From: Acanthaster planci
Taxonomy: Eukaryota > Echinodermata > Asteroidea > Valvatida > Acanthasteridae
Direction of reading: 5' to 3'
DNA length: 49,632 nucleotides
Assembly (NCBI RefSeq): GCF_001949145.1
Contig: NW_019091363.1
Coordinates: 411,923 to 461,554, forward strand
In this document: positions 1 to 10,459 of the stretch, piece after piece
How positions within the stretch are numbered: position 1 is the first letter of the stretch
Layout of the letters: every line of letters begins with the position of its first letter
Made by a program: the position numbers and the translations under genes
Notes under the pieces: model-generated
The model's input: only the letters and a program-made list of their open reading frames with translations
The model's database searches: none
What the model was told of the DNA's origin: nothing

Positions 1-1239
1 CAGTGTTTAAAACAAATGTACATTTGTGCAGTGGAAAGAATTTCACTCTGTGACCCACGAAGTGTTCCATTCAATTTCGTAAAAACTGACTATTTGCATA
101 GCATAATATGGGGCTATTTGAATTTCACACAAGTGTGCATGTTGTCAAAGTCAATGTGCCAAACCATAACTATCATAAATTTGTGGATCAATATTCTCAC
201 ATGCATGCATACTGTGAAGATATTTTTGCCATTACTTTCTCTTTAATGTGTGTAAAGCACATCTTTAGGTTGTGCAATGGCTGTTTTGTATTTAGAACCA
301 TTCCATGTTTCACAAACATGAACATGCCCATGTTTTCAAACGGAAATATTCTATACCTGAGAACAAGTCTCAAATGAGAAAAGCACATCTACCATAAAAC
401 AATTTCGTAAATGACACTGCCTCATTCTTCTTTGCAGATTTACTTAGCAGTTTTGGAGTGAGATTCAGCAGGGTTGCCCACAATGCGTAAGGGTCGCACA
501 TAGTGCACTTAACTGTACCTTTGTAATGTTAACTCTTCATTTTACCAGAGAGTTATTTCTCCCTATGACACTTGAAGAAAAAAAATGAAGAAACGTTTAG
601 TAAAATACCCCAGATGGAACACGAGGAATCGGGTATGAACGGAGAAGCCAATCCAAATGTCTGCCTGGGTGAGATTCAAATTCCGGCAGCAGAGATGGAA
701 GGCAAGGCTTTATAAATTTGTGCAAAGTACATCTGATAGGACCACCACTGCAATAACAGTCAAACTGTTCTCTTTTTTTAAACATAAATCGTTTCTTATA
801 AAAACTGTAGAATGGTTTAATTTCAGAGCCAAGACAGTCAAATGTTGCTTTAAAAATGTTTTCTGGTTTTACTTATGATTTCCCACGAGAAAGCCTATGG
901 GGGGGAGAATGAAAATTACCTGAAATGGACGAGTCTCATACTTGCATGAGAGTCAGCAGTAGTGGAAACAAGTTACACTTACCTTACACCATAACTACCT
1001 CTTGGATCCAAAAATTCATGTATCGATGGGCTGAAGTCCACACTGTAATCTTCTGACTGGTAAGCAATTGGAAAGAAAACCCCAAGATCATATCTTTGCT
1101 GAAGCAATTGGCGCACGCCACCATTTTCTTGTAGGAGTCAAAAGCCAATTTTCAGTTCCATTCATTTTTGATTATCAGCCGCTGATGAAAATGTGTCCAT
1201 GATCTTATCCTAGACCTACACGTACACATTATCTTTCAT

Positions 1240-1321
1240 CTTCCTCCAATTTTAAATTTGTTGATAAACTCCCAGTCTATCTTCCTTCAATTTTAAATTT
1301 GTTGATAAAATCCCAGTCTAT
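1240..1321. repeat. Tandem duplication, 41-bp unit x2
   Basis: Two adjacent copies, 1240-1280 and 1281-1321, differ at only two positions. Each runs from CTTCCTCCAATTTTAAATTT to the shared end CCCAGTCTAT. A recent local duplication in noncoding DNA. Confidence 0.9.
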
Positions 1322-4300
1322 CGCCATCAAAGTCAAGTTAGAAATTACAACAGCTAGGCAATGTTTAACAAAAAGGAGGTATAACTACATGTAGTTTCCA
1401 AAACAAATGTCAACAGCCTCAATCGAAGGAGAATTGGTCATTTTGCCTTTGATCCGGCTGGAATCAAAATGTCAAACCCTCTACCCTTTAAAATGTATAT
1501 TTCAGCAACTAGTATTTCAGCAAGGGTGAGTTCCCCGGGGGGGTTGTCCTCTGTAAAATTTGGGGCGGGGAAACTCTTGTCCCATGAATTCTAACAGCTA
1601 TCATTCCAATAAGTTACACAACTGGTCCATAGATCATTTATTTAGCAAAACAGTCCCAACAACTCTTTTATCCACTATTTGCCAGACAATTCTGAAAATC
1701 TGGTCCTCAGAAAATTATTTTTACCCAAGAACTGCTTAATTAGCTCCCCTAATCGTCTGTTCCAAGAAGAGACCCGATTTAATATGAACCAGATTAAATG
1801 TGAACACATTCTAGGCCAATTTAGAAGGCACCTGTTTTTTCCCATAGCATAATGTACTGTACACTGTCCTGCAAAATAAGACTTTAGTCACAAACCAGTC
1901 TCTTTTTACCTTTTCATGAGTCTGTTTTTTAATTTTATTTTTCCTGTTGCACAATCAAATCTCTTTTGAACCTACATGCATGCACTTTAACGTTTTGGTT
2001 GAGTAATGTGTGAGCGGGCAACCTCTCTTTTGAACATGCGTGACCTTGTAGAGGTTTGGCAAAGTGACAGTGTGTGATTATCGATTGTGCACATTTGGGC
2101 TGAATAAGAAATGCACACACACCCATTGCTGTGTTAAATTTTGGCCTTAGGTAAACACCTGTTTTTAGGTGATCATAATCAGGCACCGTCAACATCAGTT
2201 GGTTTTGTATGCATTCCTTCTTGCTTGTAGTGTTTTTCTAGGGGGATAATAATTCTCGGCAGCTTTTCGTCAAGAACCTGATGTCATAATGTCATCCTAT
2301 GATTTTTTACAAATCTATTTTATTTTTCTTATTTGCTCTATTTTTAGACCCGTGCCATGAACAAAGCAGTTTTGATATTTGAAAAATTCTTTTGCATGAC
2401 ATTTCACAATTCAAGTAGATGTTTGGCTACTTCTGTGATGTCATGATGACACCACTGAAAATGTAATTTTCTGTGATGCATATTACAAATATTCAATAAT
2501 CACCCAAATTGTTAGGTAGGTACTTGTTCAAAGTTCAGAGGACTTTAAAAGGGTCATCGTGAAGTATATTATTTAGTTTTGAATAATTGTTATTCTAAAC
2601 ACGACACTATATTGCTGGAAACATGTGTCCAATTTAGGTCAAAGTGTACATACTTCAGAAAACGAAATATAATACAGGGTGACCACCCCCACTTCAACAA
2701 CCAAAGCATTAGATCCAAATGTAACACTGATTTTCTCCAAAAACACATGCCAGAATAGTGGTTTTTCTGGTATCAGGTTCAAACTTTGGGTGGTATCTTT
2801 GCAAAACTGAAGACTTCATGTAAATTTGATGATGTGCAGTGGAGATAATCACAACTCCATAAATTAAGTACTTTTTTGTTCTGTCTAATTGGATTCACTA
2901 CAGCAATCAATATGCTATGTTTAAGCTCTTTAATACTCTCTTTTAACATGTAGAATCACTGGAAAGGCCAAATGAGTATACTGAACTTAACAAGTATTAT
3001 CTCATGTTAACACCTCTGTTACTTTTCTTTCATTTATTTTTGGAAAAAATAAGTGTTAATTTTGGGCCCACCCTGCAGATGATATTTGGGTTGCATGATG
3101 ATGTCACATCAGTCGCAAGACACCACATTAAAGGTGTAATCTATCTTCTACACATCTGATCAGACTGAAAGTATGTACATGCATAGCAAGAGATGGGTTT
3201 GGGGTGAAAGTACAGAATATAACAATTTAACAATTCAAAAAAGTGCGCTAAAATGATTTCAAAACCATCTACCCTACAAATTCAATACTCAGGTGGATGC
3301 TTCATGGTCAATGCTTGCTTTAAAAAGTGAAAAAAATCCCTTTTGACAGGTTTTGTCATACCAAAAGGAAAAGTACAGGACTGAGGCCATTCCATTCCCC
3401 TTGAATGTTTGAAATTTGTAGAAAAAATAACAGGCAATAGCCAGACAGTTTGGACAAAACATGTCCTGACAAATCTAGAGCAACTTGCTGACTGGAGTTT
3501 TCAAAAGAGGCAAAGCTTCCACTCTTCATTTTTCTCTAATGAATCTTTTCTCCAAATTCACACTTTCCAAACACAACTTTTTGCTTGACAAATTATTTCT
3601 GATGTCCAGCGCATTTTTTTTATTAATCTGTAGAATTTCTAAGGTCTTCTGCGACTCTCTAGAGACAAAACGTGACTTTCAAAATGGAGTACAAAGCAGT
3701 AATCCCACATTCAAATGAAAGCAACTTTTCTAACAAGGAAGTAAGAGTTTAAAAAAAATAACTCTCTTTTCTATAACAAGAAAAGGAATGCTTTTACCCT
3801 TGTGCCCATCCTGAATGTATAGCAGTTCTGCCTGACAGACACACCGTCTCTTCTTACATGTATCTCTGCAAATCAACAGCAGCTCCCAGCATGGTGTTTC
3901 TCAACAAACAGCAGCAATTCAATGTAGGCACAGCTTGCCTCCTAATTGTTTAAGTTACCCAACCAAGTACAATACTAGCTAGATGCTGGGCGTATGGGAC
4001 TACACCTCAGCCAAAATTCAGTCAGCCAGAACACTGAACTATAACCTATGCAAAAAAAGACTTTTGCGAACACTGCGAGCTGCTTGCACAAAAATACAGG
4101 TGTAACATTTCAGCTCCTTTGTGTGCATACTTCGGTGAATATCACTGTTGATGACATAAAAGTCAACACCATACACTGCCAACTTTTAAATTTTCCACCA
4201 ACTCACAACATTTCTTGAGCCAGACATACTTTTACATTTTTACTGAATATCTCTTTCATGACATGTCTGTATAGTGTACTCTGGCAAATACATTAATCCT

Positions 4301-4430
4301 CATTTACAAAGAGACCATTTCAATAACAGTTCTAAAAAAAAGAAATGAAATTATACTATGTGTTTAAACTACCACCTGTCCCTTGGAAAAGGGAATTGTG
4401 AGCCATGTCAGGAAGCCTCTGAAATTCCAT

Positions 4431-4514
4431 TTGACAAAAGAGAAATTTACGTTGACAAAAGAGAAATTTACGTTGACAAAAGAGGAATTTAAGTTGACAA
4501 AATAAGAAATTCCT
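4431..4514. repeat. Tandem repeat, 21-bp unit x4
   Basis: Units start at 4431, 4452, 4473 and 4494, each opening with TTGACAAAA. The first two are identical, the third has two changes and the fourth is degenerate. The period is 21 bp but there is no open frame around it that looks coding. Confidence 0.92.
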
Positions 4515-4572
4515 GTGAGTGTGCTGAAAGTTACATTCAGCAATTGAACAAAAGGTGTTTAATTACATGTAC

Positions 4573-4666
4573 TCACTGGTAAGGGTGGGACCTTTACACA
4601 TTTAAACAAAAGAAGTTCCAAATCCATTACAGATTTTCCCAAATGGAACCACCCCTTTAGAGGTTT
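4573..4666. repeat. Degenerate inverted-repeat element, copy A
   Basis: The left end reads CACTGGTAAGGGTGGGACC. The right end (about 4641-4661) reads as a diverged inverse of it, AAATGGAACCACCCCTTTAG. The left end resembles that of the element at 4853-4951, including a nearby ATTTAAAC, so the two look like copies of one short non-autonomous family. The right boundary is uncertain. Confidence 0.4.
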
Positions 4667-4852
4667 GACGTTTTGATTGACACAATCTGGAGTCCATTTT
4701 TATTGTAAAAGATGCCTATAAAACGTAATCTGATTTTCAGAACACTTTCCTGCTCGGTCATATCAAAGGAATACCATGATTATTTCATCACCAGGCCTTT
4801 TTGTCAACTATTTACACAGTATACAATTTGCTGTGTTTAAAGTTTTCAATGA

Positions 4853-4951
4853 CACTGTGGTAAGGGTGGAACATTTAAACATTTAAACGGTATAGGAACG
4901 TTTTCTGAACGTTTTTCAAAAAACCCGTAAATTCTCACCCTTACTCACTGG
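4853..4951. repeat. Short inverted-repeat element, copy B
   Basis: CACTGTGGTAAGGGTG at 4853-4868 is mirrored by CACCCTTACTCACTGG at 4936-4951, with a perfect 9-bp core (GTAAGGGTG / CACCCTTAC). The interior carries ATTTAAAC twice and a second small inverted pair around AACGTTTTCTGAACGTTTTT. A MITE-like fold-back of about 100 bp. I did not find a clear target-site duplication. Confidence 0.5.
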
Positions 4952-5618
4952 TTCTGTATTCTGTTTAACCTTGTACCATCTTGTGCATACAAGTAAGCAC
5001 AAATGAGATCAAGGTTTGTTAAATTGTGCGTGTGTCCATTCAATCAAGGCTGTGCTTTGTTACATTTATGGGTAAAGTTCACAAAAAAAGTTATTCATCC
5101 ACTTGCTTTTCTTCCCACCTGACTCCCATTTTACTTTTTTTTTCAAGTTGTGATCTTTTTTGATCAATAGCTATGCAGTACATTCAACACCAGCTAAATG
5201 GAGTAAGAGCTCCACAACACATAAAAGTATCAGTGGAAAAGTTAAGAAAATCCATTCATCACCTTAAAACAGGGCCTCTGCCTCCCTTTCAGAAAAATAC
5301 TGATGAGAAAGTATTTTTTTTCAAATGGCCTTCCATGCCCTTCCGCTTCATTTACTTTTAAACAAATTTATTTGAGGCACCAAATATATCAAAAAAGGAA
5401 TGCACTGTGTTTCTTTGTGACTATGAAAAAAATTCTTAATCTGGGTACAGTTGCAGTAAAAATTCAGTTTTGATATTTCTAATACAGAAGCTTTCAGAAG
5501 TACAAATAAGGCTCTAGGGTTAAGTGCACCTGATAGGGTTGCAACAATGGTTGTATACTCTCCACGGAGTTGAGTTGGTCTAAAGGAATGTTTCTGGGCT
5601 ATGTGAGCAGGGATTATA

Positions 5619-5676
5619 TGATGTATTTATATAGCGCATTCCAGTGTCGACAGAATCTCGATGTATTTTCAATCAT
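5619..5676. repeat. Possible dispersed repeat around TATATAGCGCATTCC
   Basis: The string GATGTATTTATATAGCGCAT followed by a CGATGT box resembles a widely dispersed repeat of marine invertebrate genomes, judged from memory of such sequences. There is no second copy in this window to confirm it, and the boundaries are not defined. Confidence 0.25.
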
Positions 5677-6369
5677 ATTATTATTATTCATAAGTAAGTG
5701 TTTTATTTCAATACAAAGGTAAACAACTGTGAAAAAATGAGTGACTCAGCTTGAAAGAAAAATCCAATTTTAGATCTTTGGGATTTTTTAAAAACATCTC
5801 AAGTATCACTAGGCCTATTTTGTATTCATTTATTATTTTTTCTCGGTTATATTTGTGTGCACATCAGGACAAGAAATTTTACTTTCAACTTACTTAATCA
5901 TGGTAAAATAAATTGAATGGTTCAGATTGATGGAACTTGATCCATTCCAGGAGTTCCAGATACTTGTTTCTCATCCTGACATTGTGTCAGATTCACTGTA
6001 TTCTGTGGATGAGGCTGAGGCTTAGCCACTGACACCTATGAAGAACAGCCACTGCCATATCCATACTAGTTTTGGACATGGCTTCACTCACAAATGATGA
6101 GACATTTTAGTGGAATGCATGAATTCCTGGCTCGGTTTGGCTCAAAGACTGCCAGCATTTCTGCTGCCACAGTGAAACGCGTCAGTGAACAGACATTTTA
6201 CTCCCCATGTTGCACATACTCGGAGGTACACACAGATGCGCCCTGGCCGGAACATTTCTAGAGACTATGGACACTTATGAATATCCCTATGAAGACTTGG
6301 TCTTCATAATAACTATTGCTATTATAAAAAGGTGTGTCGACATGAACAATGCCAGGATGTTTTCCAGGG

Positions 6370-6510
6370 GAGTGGGGCAAAACACTTCAAGGGGGCACAT
6401 TTCTGGGCTTGGGGCACTCATCCGCACTGGCCACAGAAAAGGGGGGCCAGGGGGACAGTGCCCCCCCCCCACACTTCTTCTGCTGGGGGAGGCATGGCCC
6501 CCACGTTATG
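6370..6510. repeat. G-run/C-run dispersed repeat
   Basis: Runs such as GGGGCAAAACACTTCAAGGG, a G6 run and a C10 run (near 6460-6470) give this segment a composition unlike its AT-rich flanks. Similar segments occur at about 18340-18620, 38640-38730 and 39270-39470, so it looks like one family of degenerate interspersed elements. The open frames across it come from the C and G runs and are not genes. Confidence 0.45.
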
Positions 6511-8021
6511 CAGGGTCTATAATGGGGTGCGGCTTAATGGATCATCCTATTCATGGCTGAAGCCTGATGGTCTAAACACTGGCCCCCACTTTGAAAATCT
6601 TTCCGCCGCCGGTGCTCAACCGCAGTAAAATGAAACATGATTAACAGTAGCAGGTTGTCAATTACAAGCAATTTTCAAACAAAACTGGGGATTTTCATTC
6701 CCTTTCATTTCTTTTTTCATTTCTATTACTATTTCTTTTCATTAGCTATTTCTTCTTTTTTCCTTTACTTTATATTTTTGGGGGGATATAATTTTGCCCA
6801 TACTGCTGGATTAATTTAAAGGCAGGCAGGTCAGTCATAGCTGAGACAATTTGACAAAGCATCAATCACCTGCGGCTAAAAACAGACTGCATCCCTGTGT
6901 CTGCATCCTTTGGAATTGATACCAGAAACACTAGGTTCCAGCAAGTCCAAGGACGGAATCTATCTAGATGCAATATAGATGATATGCAGGCCACACTCCA
7001 TTCCATTTGGATGACACCCAGACTGGGATAAGGCAAAAACTCCTGTATCATTCCTTCCTCCACGAACCCACAAAGCACTCAAGTGTACTCTTGTATGACA
7101 AGGCTGTAATCAAAAACTACACGACAAGCCATGCATGACAAGGCTGTAACCAAAAGAAATACTACTTCAGGGAGAGATATAAATTTTGAACACTTGATTT
7201 TGTGCTAATTTGTTTATTCACCGAGAAAATGACATTAGCTTTATTTCTCCACTTGTACATCACGACACTTACAATGTGTGGGGTAAATAACCATGATGTC
7301 ATGATTAAACCATCCAGTTGTTCTGAGCAGCATACATAAAATTACATCCCATACGCATTTCACTTCTTGTGGTCCCTATATGTCTGTTTTGAATGTTAAA
7401 TTTTTGCTATAGACCTATGTCTGTTTTGAATGTTCAAACAGCAATTTCCTTACGTTCACAAGTCCAACATTTCTGACGGTTCAACACTATGGAAAAATTC
7501 CCCCAGCTTTGTTAATTATGATTACAAATCTTACTATTTGTAATATTTTCTGTTATTTTCATGAAAAACATTGGCTTAAGTACAATCATAACATCACGCC
7601 AGCATACTGCACTGTGTATTTGTATCCTGTACATCAGTGCCCAGAGCCCAGCGCATCAATCAGATCAACTTGGACAAAAGGCCAGTTTTTCGATTCAAAA
7701 GGCAAAATAGTTGACCCTGTAGTACTTGAGATTATTTCTATGGAAATAAACCTTAAATAAGCCTATATCATCAAGAAATATAACTCTCGAAAGATAAGCA
7801 TATATGCATGTAGGCCAGCTACAACAAGGGAAATCAACAAGAATTCTGCATTTTATTTTCATGCTGTACTACACTGCGTTTCCCATTTTTTAAATTATTA
7901 TTCCTTTTTTCCAGATTGGAAAGTGATAGATATTTAAAAGTTAAAAAAAAGTTTCGACAAAAAGCTTAGATCCACCTATATGTTCTGGAACCATGTTTTA
8001 CTCACCCGTAATGTGCACAAT

Positions 8022-8115
8022 CATATAGTCGCCAGATCCCTAATTTCGCCACCTATCGTCAAGTCTGATTGGTTTTCACTGTAAGTGGCAAAACAAGGGA
8101 CCTGGCGACTATATG
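8022..8115. mobile_element. Fold-back MITE-like element, 94 bp
   Basis: The 31-bp arms 8022-8052 and 8085-8115 are inverted copies of each other with about four mismatches; both ends read CATATAGTCGCCAG when each is read inward. A 32-bp spacer separates them. The arms are far too long to be chance. There is no coding capacity and no clear target duplication, so this is a non-autonomous element or a hairpin-forming relic. Confidence 0.75.
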
Positions 8116-8154
8116 GTCACACAAATTAGGCTTTACATGTAATATTGGCCTACA

Positions 8155-8162
8155 GTAAACAC
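8155..8162. repeat. Target-site duplication, left copy (GTAAACAC)
   Basis: Identical to 8367-8374 and directly abutting both ends of the hAT-type element, as expected from an 8-bp staggered insertion. Confidence 0.82.
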
Positions 8163-8366
8163 CAGTGTTGTAGCTGAGACCTGGAAGTCCGAGACGGAGA
8201 CTGAGACCACTGGGTACCGAGTCCAAGACAAGGAAAAAATGGTCTTGAGACCGATCTAGCCCCACACGTAGGGCTGTAGTGGCGACAGAAAAGAGACAGG
8301 TTGTAAAAGAGAGCCTATACAGCCCTACCTGTGGGACTAAGACCGGTCTCGAGACCTACAACACTT
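8163..8366. mobile_element. Non-autonomous hAT-type element (MITE), 204 bp
   Basis: The element begins CAGTGTTGTAG and ends CTACAACACTT, so its ends are inverted repeats matching at 10 of 11 positions. It is flanked by a perfect 8-bp direct repeat, GTAAACAC, at 8155-8162 and 8367-8374. An 8-bp target-site duplication with CAGTG-type ends is the signature of the hAT superfamily. The inside is rich in GAGAC/GTCTC blocks and has no transposase. It would have needed a transposase supplied elsewhere. The intact duplication suggests a fairly recent insertion. Confidence 0.85.
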
Positions 8367-8374
8367 GTAAACAC
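8367..8374. repeat. Target-site duplication, right copy (GTAAACAC)
   Basis: Right-hand partner of 8155-8162. The eight bases match with no change. Confidence 0.82.
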
Positions 8375-8917
8375 ATGATGCAATCTAACCCAGGTGGATT
8401 CCCTGACCATACTACGTCAGTCGTAATGAAATGAAGACAACGTCCAACTTGGGCTAGAAGCAATCGTAATTGCCAGGCCTGGAGTTTGGACACAGTGAGA
8501 CAAAAATTAGGAAAAACGATCTCAGATCTTGAACTATAATAAAACTCCATGGTCCCGTTATGTAGTTACTTTATGACATCAGGATCATCAGTGTACATGA
8601 AATGTAATAAGAGCAATATCACACCGCATCCGATAAATAAATAGTAACCATAACGGTTACTTTCTTTTTGATGATCAGGAAATCGCGGAAATGACAACCA
8701 GTTTCAAGCGCGTGTACCCGGTCCCACGTGTTTTATGCTCACAAACTCACGAACTGGGTACCAGACAAAATTTCGTTAACTAGCAACAGCGCCCTCAGTT
8801 GGTATGCAAAGCCACGTGGAGATCGTTGTTGCATTCAAGCTGCTCATTTTTGGGCGGTAGGCCTTCCGTGTATTAATTAAAAGCATCAAACATTGAACCT
8901 GAAAGTATTTGACAAAA

Positions 8918-9151
8918 TCAATGTACAACTACAAATTTTCAGGACAGCAAGGGTTAACCAAAACTAAAATTTCTTTGAAGTGCCAAGGTGAGATTGACAC
9001 TTTGTTTCCGGATTTGAACCAAGCTACGCAAATTGTAAGGTTTGTTTACAGTAGAGCCAGAATAGGTAAAAGAAAAAAGGAAATTGGACCAAGGACTTCT
9101 GAGGTGCATTCAAGCAAGCTGGGCCCAGCTGTTAAGACACTATTCCCTTAA
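8918..9151 (+). CDS. Small ORF of unknown function (doubtful)
   Basis: An open frame of about 78 codons from the ATG at 8918 to a TAA at 9149-9151. I do not recognise the protein; it is basic toward its C-terminus, with RIGKRKKEIG near residue 50. An acceptor-like TTTTCAG lies just inside (8937-8943), and an AATAAA (9177-9182) follows the stop within about 30 bp, so it could be the last exon of a small plus-strand gene. Consensus-like GTGAG and GTAAG strings also occur within it. Without a homologue or partner exon it may equally be chance. Confidence 0.2.
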   Translation, partial: SMYNYKFSGQQGLTKTKISLKCQGEIDTLFPDLNQATQIVRFVYSRARIGKRKKEIGPRTSEVHSSKLGPAVKTLFP

Positions 9152-9176
9152 TATGTAATTGCTGCTTTCTTCGAAT

Positions 9177-9182
9177 AATAAA
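9177..9182 (+). terminator. Possible poly(A) signal AATAAA
   Basis: AATAAA lies 26 bp beyond the stop of the small ORF ending at 9151. The hexamer is common in AT-rich DNA, so it means something only if that ORF is real. Confidence 0.2.
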
Positions 9183-9735
9183 ATGGACTGCACAGTCATG
9201 GCATAATGAGGTACGTTATATCCCCACACTTTTTGACAAGGGGGAGGGCTATTATTCCTCCACACACAACTCAGTTTTTCGTGGTGAAAAAAATAGATTA
9301 AGGCAGACTATGAAAAGTTTTCCAGACTTCCCAACAAACATGTATTCCATAGCACTCAAAAAGGAGGATAGTTTTCTTTAAGGAAGTAGACATGCCGTTC
9401 GGGTGTAAAGTTCTGCAGGAGGGTGATAGGCTACATACTATTAGAGATGGACATCTGTATCACGAACGCCCCGGTTGTCATAATATGGTTTTCAATTTTC
9501 CATGACCGGGCAATTCACCCCCAATTCCTCCCCAGTTCCCAGCGTAGATTTACGCCACTGTGCACAGATCTCATCGTCCCTTTTACCCCATTAAAGGAGC
9601 ACATGAAAGACGGGCAATCCAGCCGCGAAGCTGTGGAAGCTTAAAGCTGGGTTGCCAGCGGCTTGAGAATTTCACAGGAAAAACGGACACTCAGTGATAT
9701 AGAGTCACTAAAGCAAGGAAAATCACGAACGGAAA

Positions 9736-9977
9736 ATGGCTGATCATAAAAGTAGGGTGGTAAAAGCAAATGCTAATAGTGTTGACTGCTGTAATATTTC
9801 CCAATTGATTGTTACCCCCAAGTGTTTGCATAGCGTATTCCAACCTATACATAATGGGGAATTATGTATACCAGGAAACAAAATCGTGACTATTCGCCCG
9901 CCGCAAAGAGCAAGACTGACTGACGCTGAAAAAGCAGTGCCGCTAGCAACAACGGCAACATCCTTGGTTACTCATTT
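9736..9977 (+). CDS. Candidate first coding exon, function unknown
   Basis: The ATG at 9736 has a strong start context (GGAAAATGG: A at -3, G at +4). It opens an 80-codon frame running to a consensus donor, TTT|GTAAGC, at 9978. If unspliced, the frame stops at once (TTG TAA). The peptide begins MADHKSRVVKANANSV and has a proline/arginine patch, TIRPPQRARLTDAEKAV, near residues 53-69. I do not recognise it. The region is CpG-richer than the DNA to its left, as is common for 5' exons. The donor is phase 2. No downstream exon is identified, so this is a candidate only. Confidence 0.3.
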
Positions 9978-10427
9978 GTAAGCATTTCACGATAACGTTC
10001 CTATTTTGAATTAGTTTTCCCGTTAAGTGATGTTACAAGCAAATTATTTTGTCAATATAACCCCCCCAACACATTGTGTGTATGTAAATTTGTATTTTTT
10101 GTACAAGTGCGGCACTGCTTTGAATGATGGACAAATAATAGATGAAGGCTCCCCAGAGATGGAAAGCTAAAAACTGAAAGACTTGCTAAGATGTGAGTTA
10201 AAATTGAGGTAGATTTACTAACCCAGCGTCTACAGTCCTTCAGACAGATAAAACTCATAAATTGTTCCATTTTTTTTTCTGGAGTGGGAGGAGAGTACTT
10301 CCACTGTGTAGGGGAATCTCTCAACTTTTGGGGTTGTGGTGATTTGGGTTGTTTGAGTATCCGGCCTTGACAATAAGATGCATTCTCCGATTTCCTTCCG
10401 GAATCAGTTAAGTCTATCTCCAGAGGG

Positions 10428-10459
10428 CTGTGGGGTTCGTCGGACGACGAACCTCACAG
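10428..10459. repeat. CpG-rich hairpin, 14-bp arms
   Basis: CTGTGGGGTTCGTC and GACGAACCTCACAG are inverted copies with one mismatch, separated by GGAC. The arm holds GGTTCG, as tRNA T-arms do, but no acceptor stem, anticodon arm or A box fits around it, so I do not call a tRNA. It lies at the left edge of the CpG-rich tract. Confidence 0.7.

Larger units (their letters stand above)
1..8021. other. Intergenic stretch, no supported gene
   Basis: I see no coding region I would defend here. Open frames are under 120 codons, lack family motifs, and show no paired splice signals with coding-like codon use. The sequence is AT-rich and contains the short tandem repeats and inverted-repeat elements listed separately. 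Palindromes of the TACATGTA type, dense after about 15 kb, are rare here (for example near 1388, 3856 and 4564). Confidence 0.6.
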
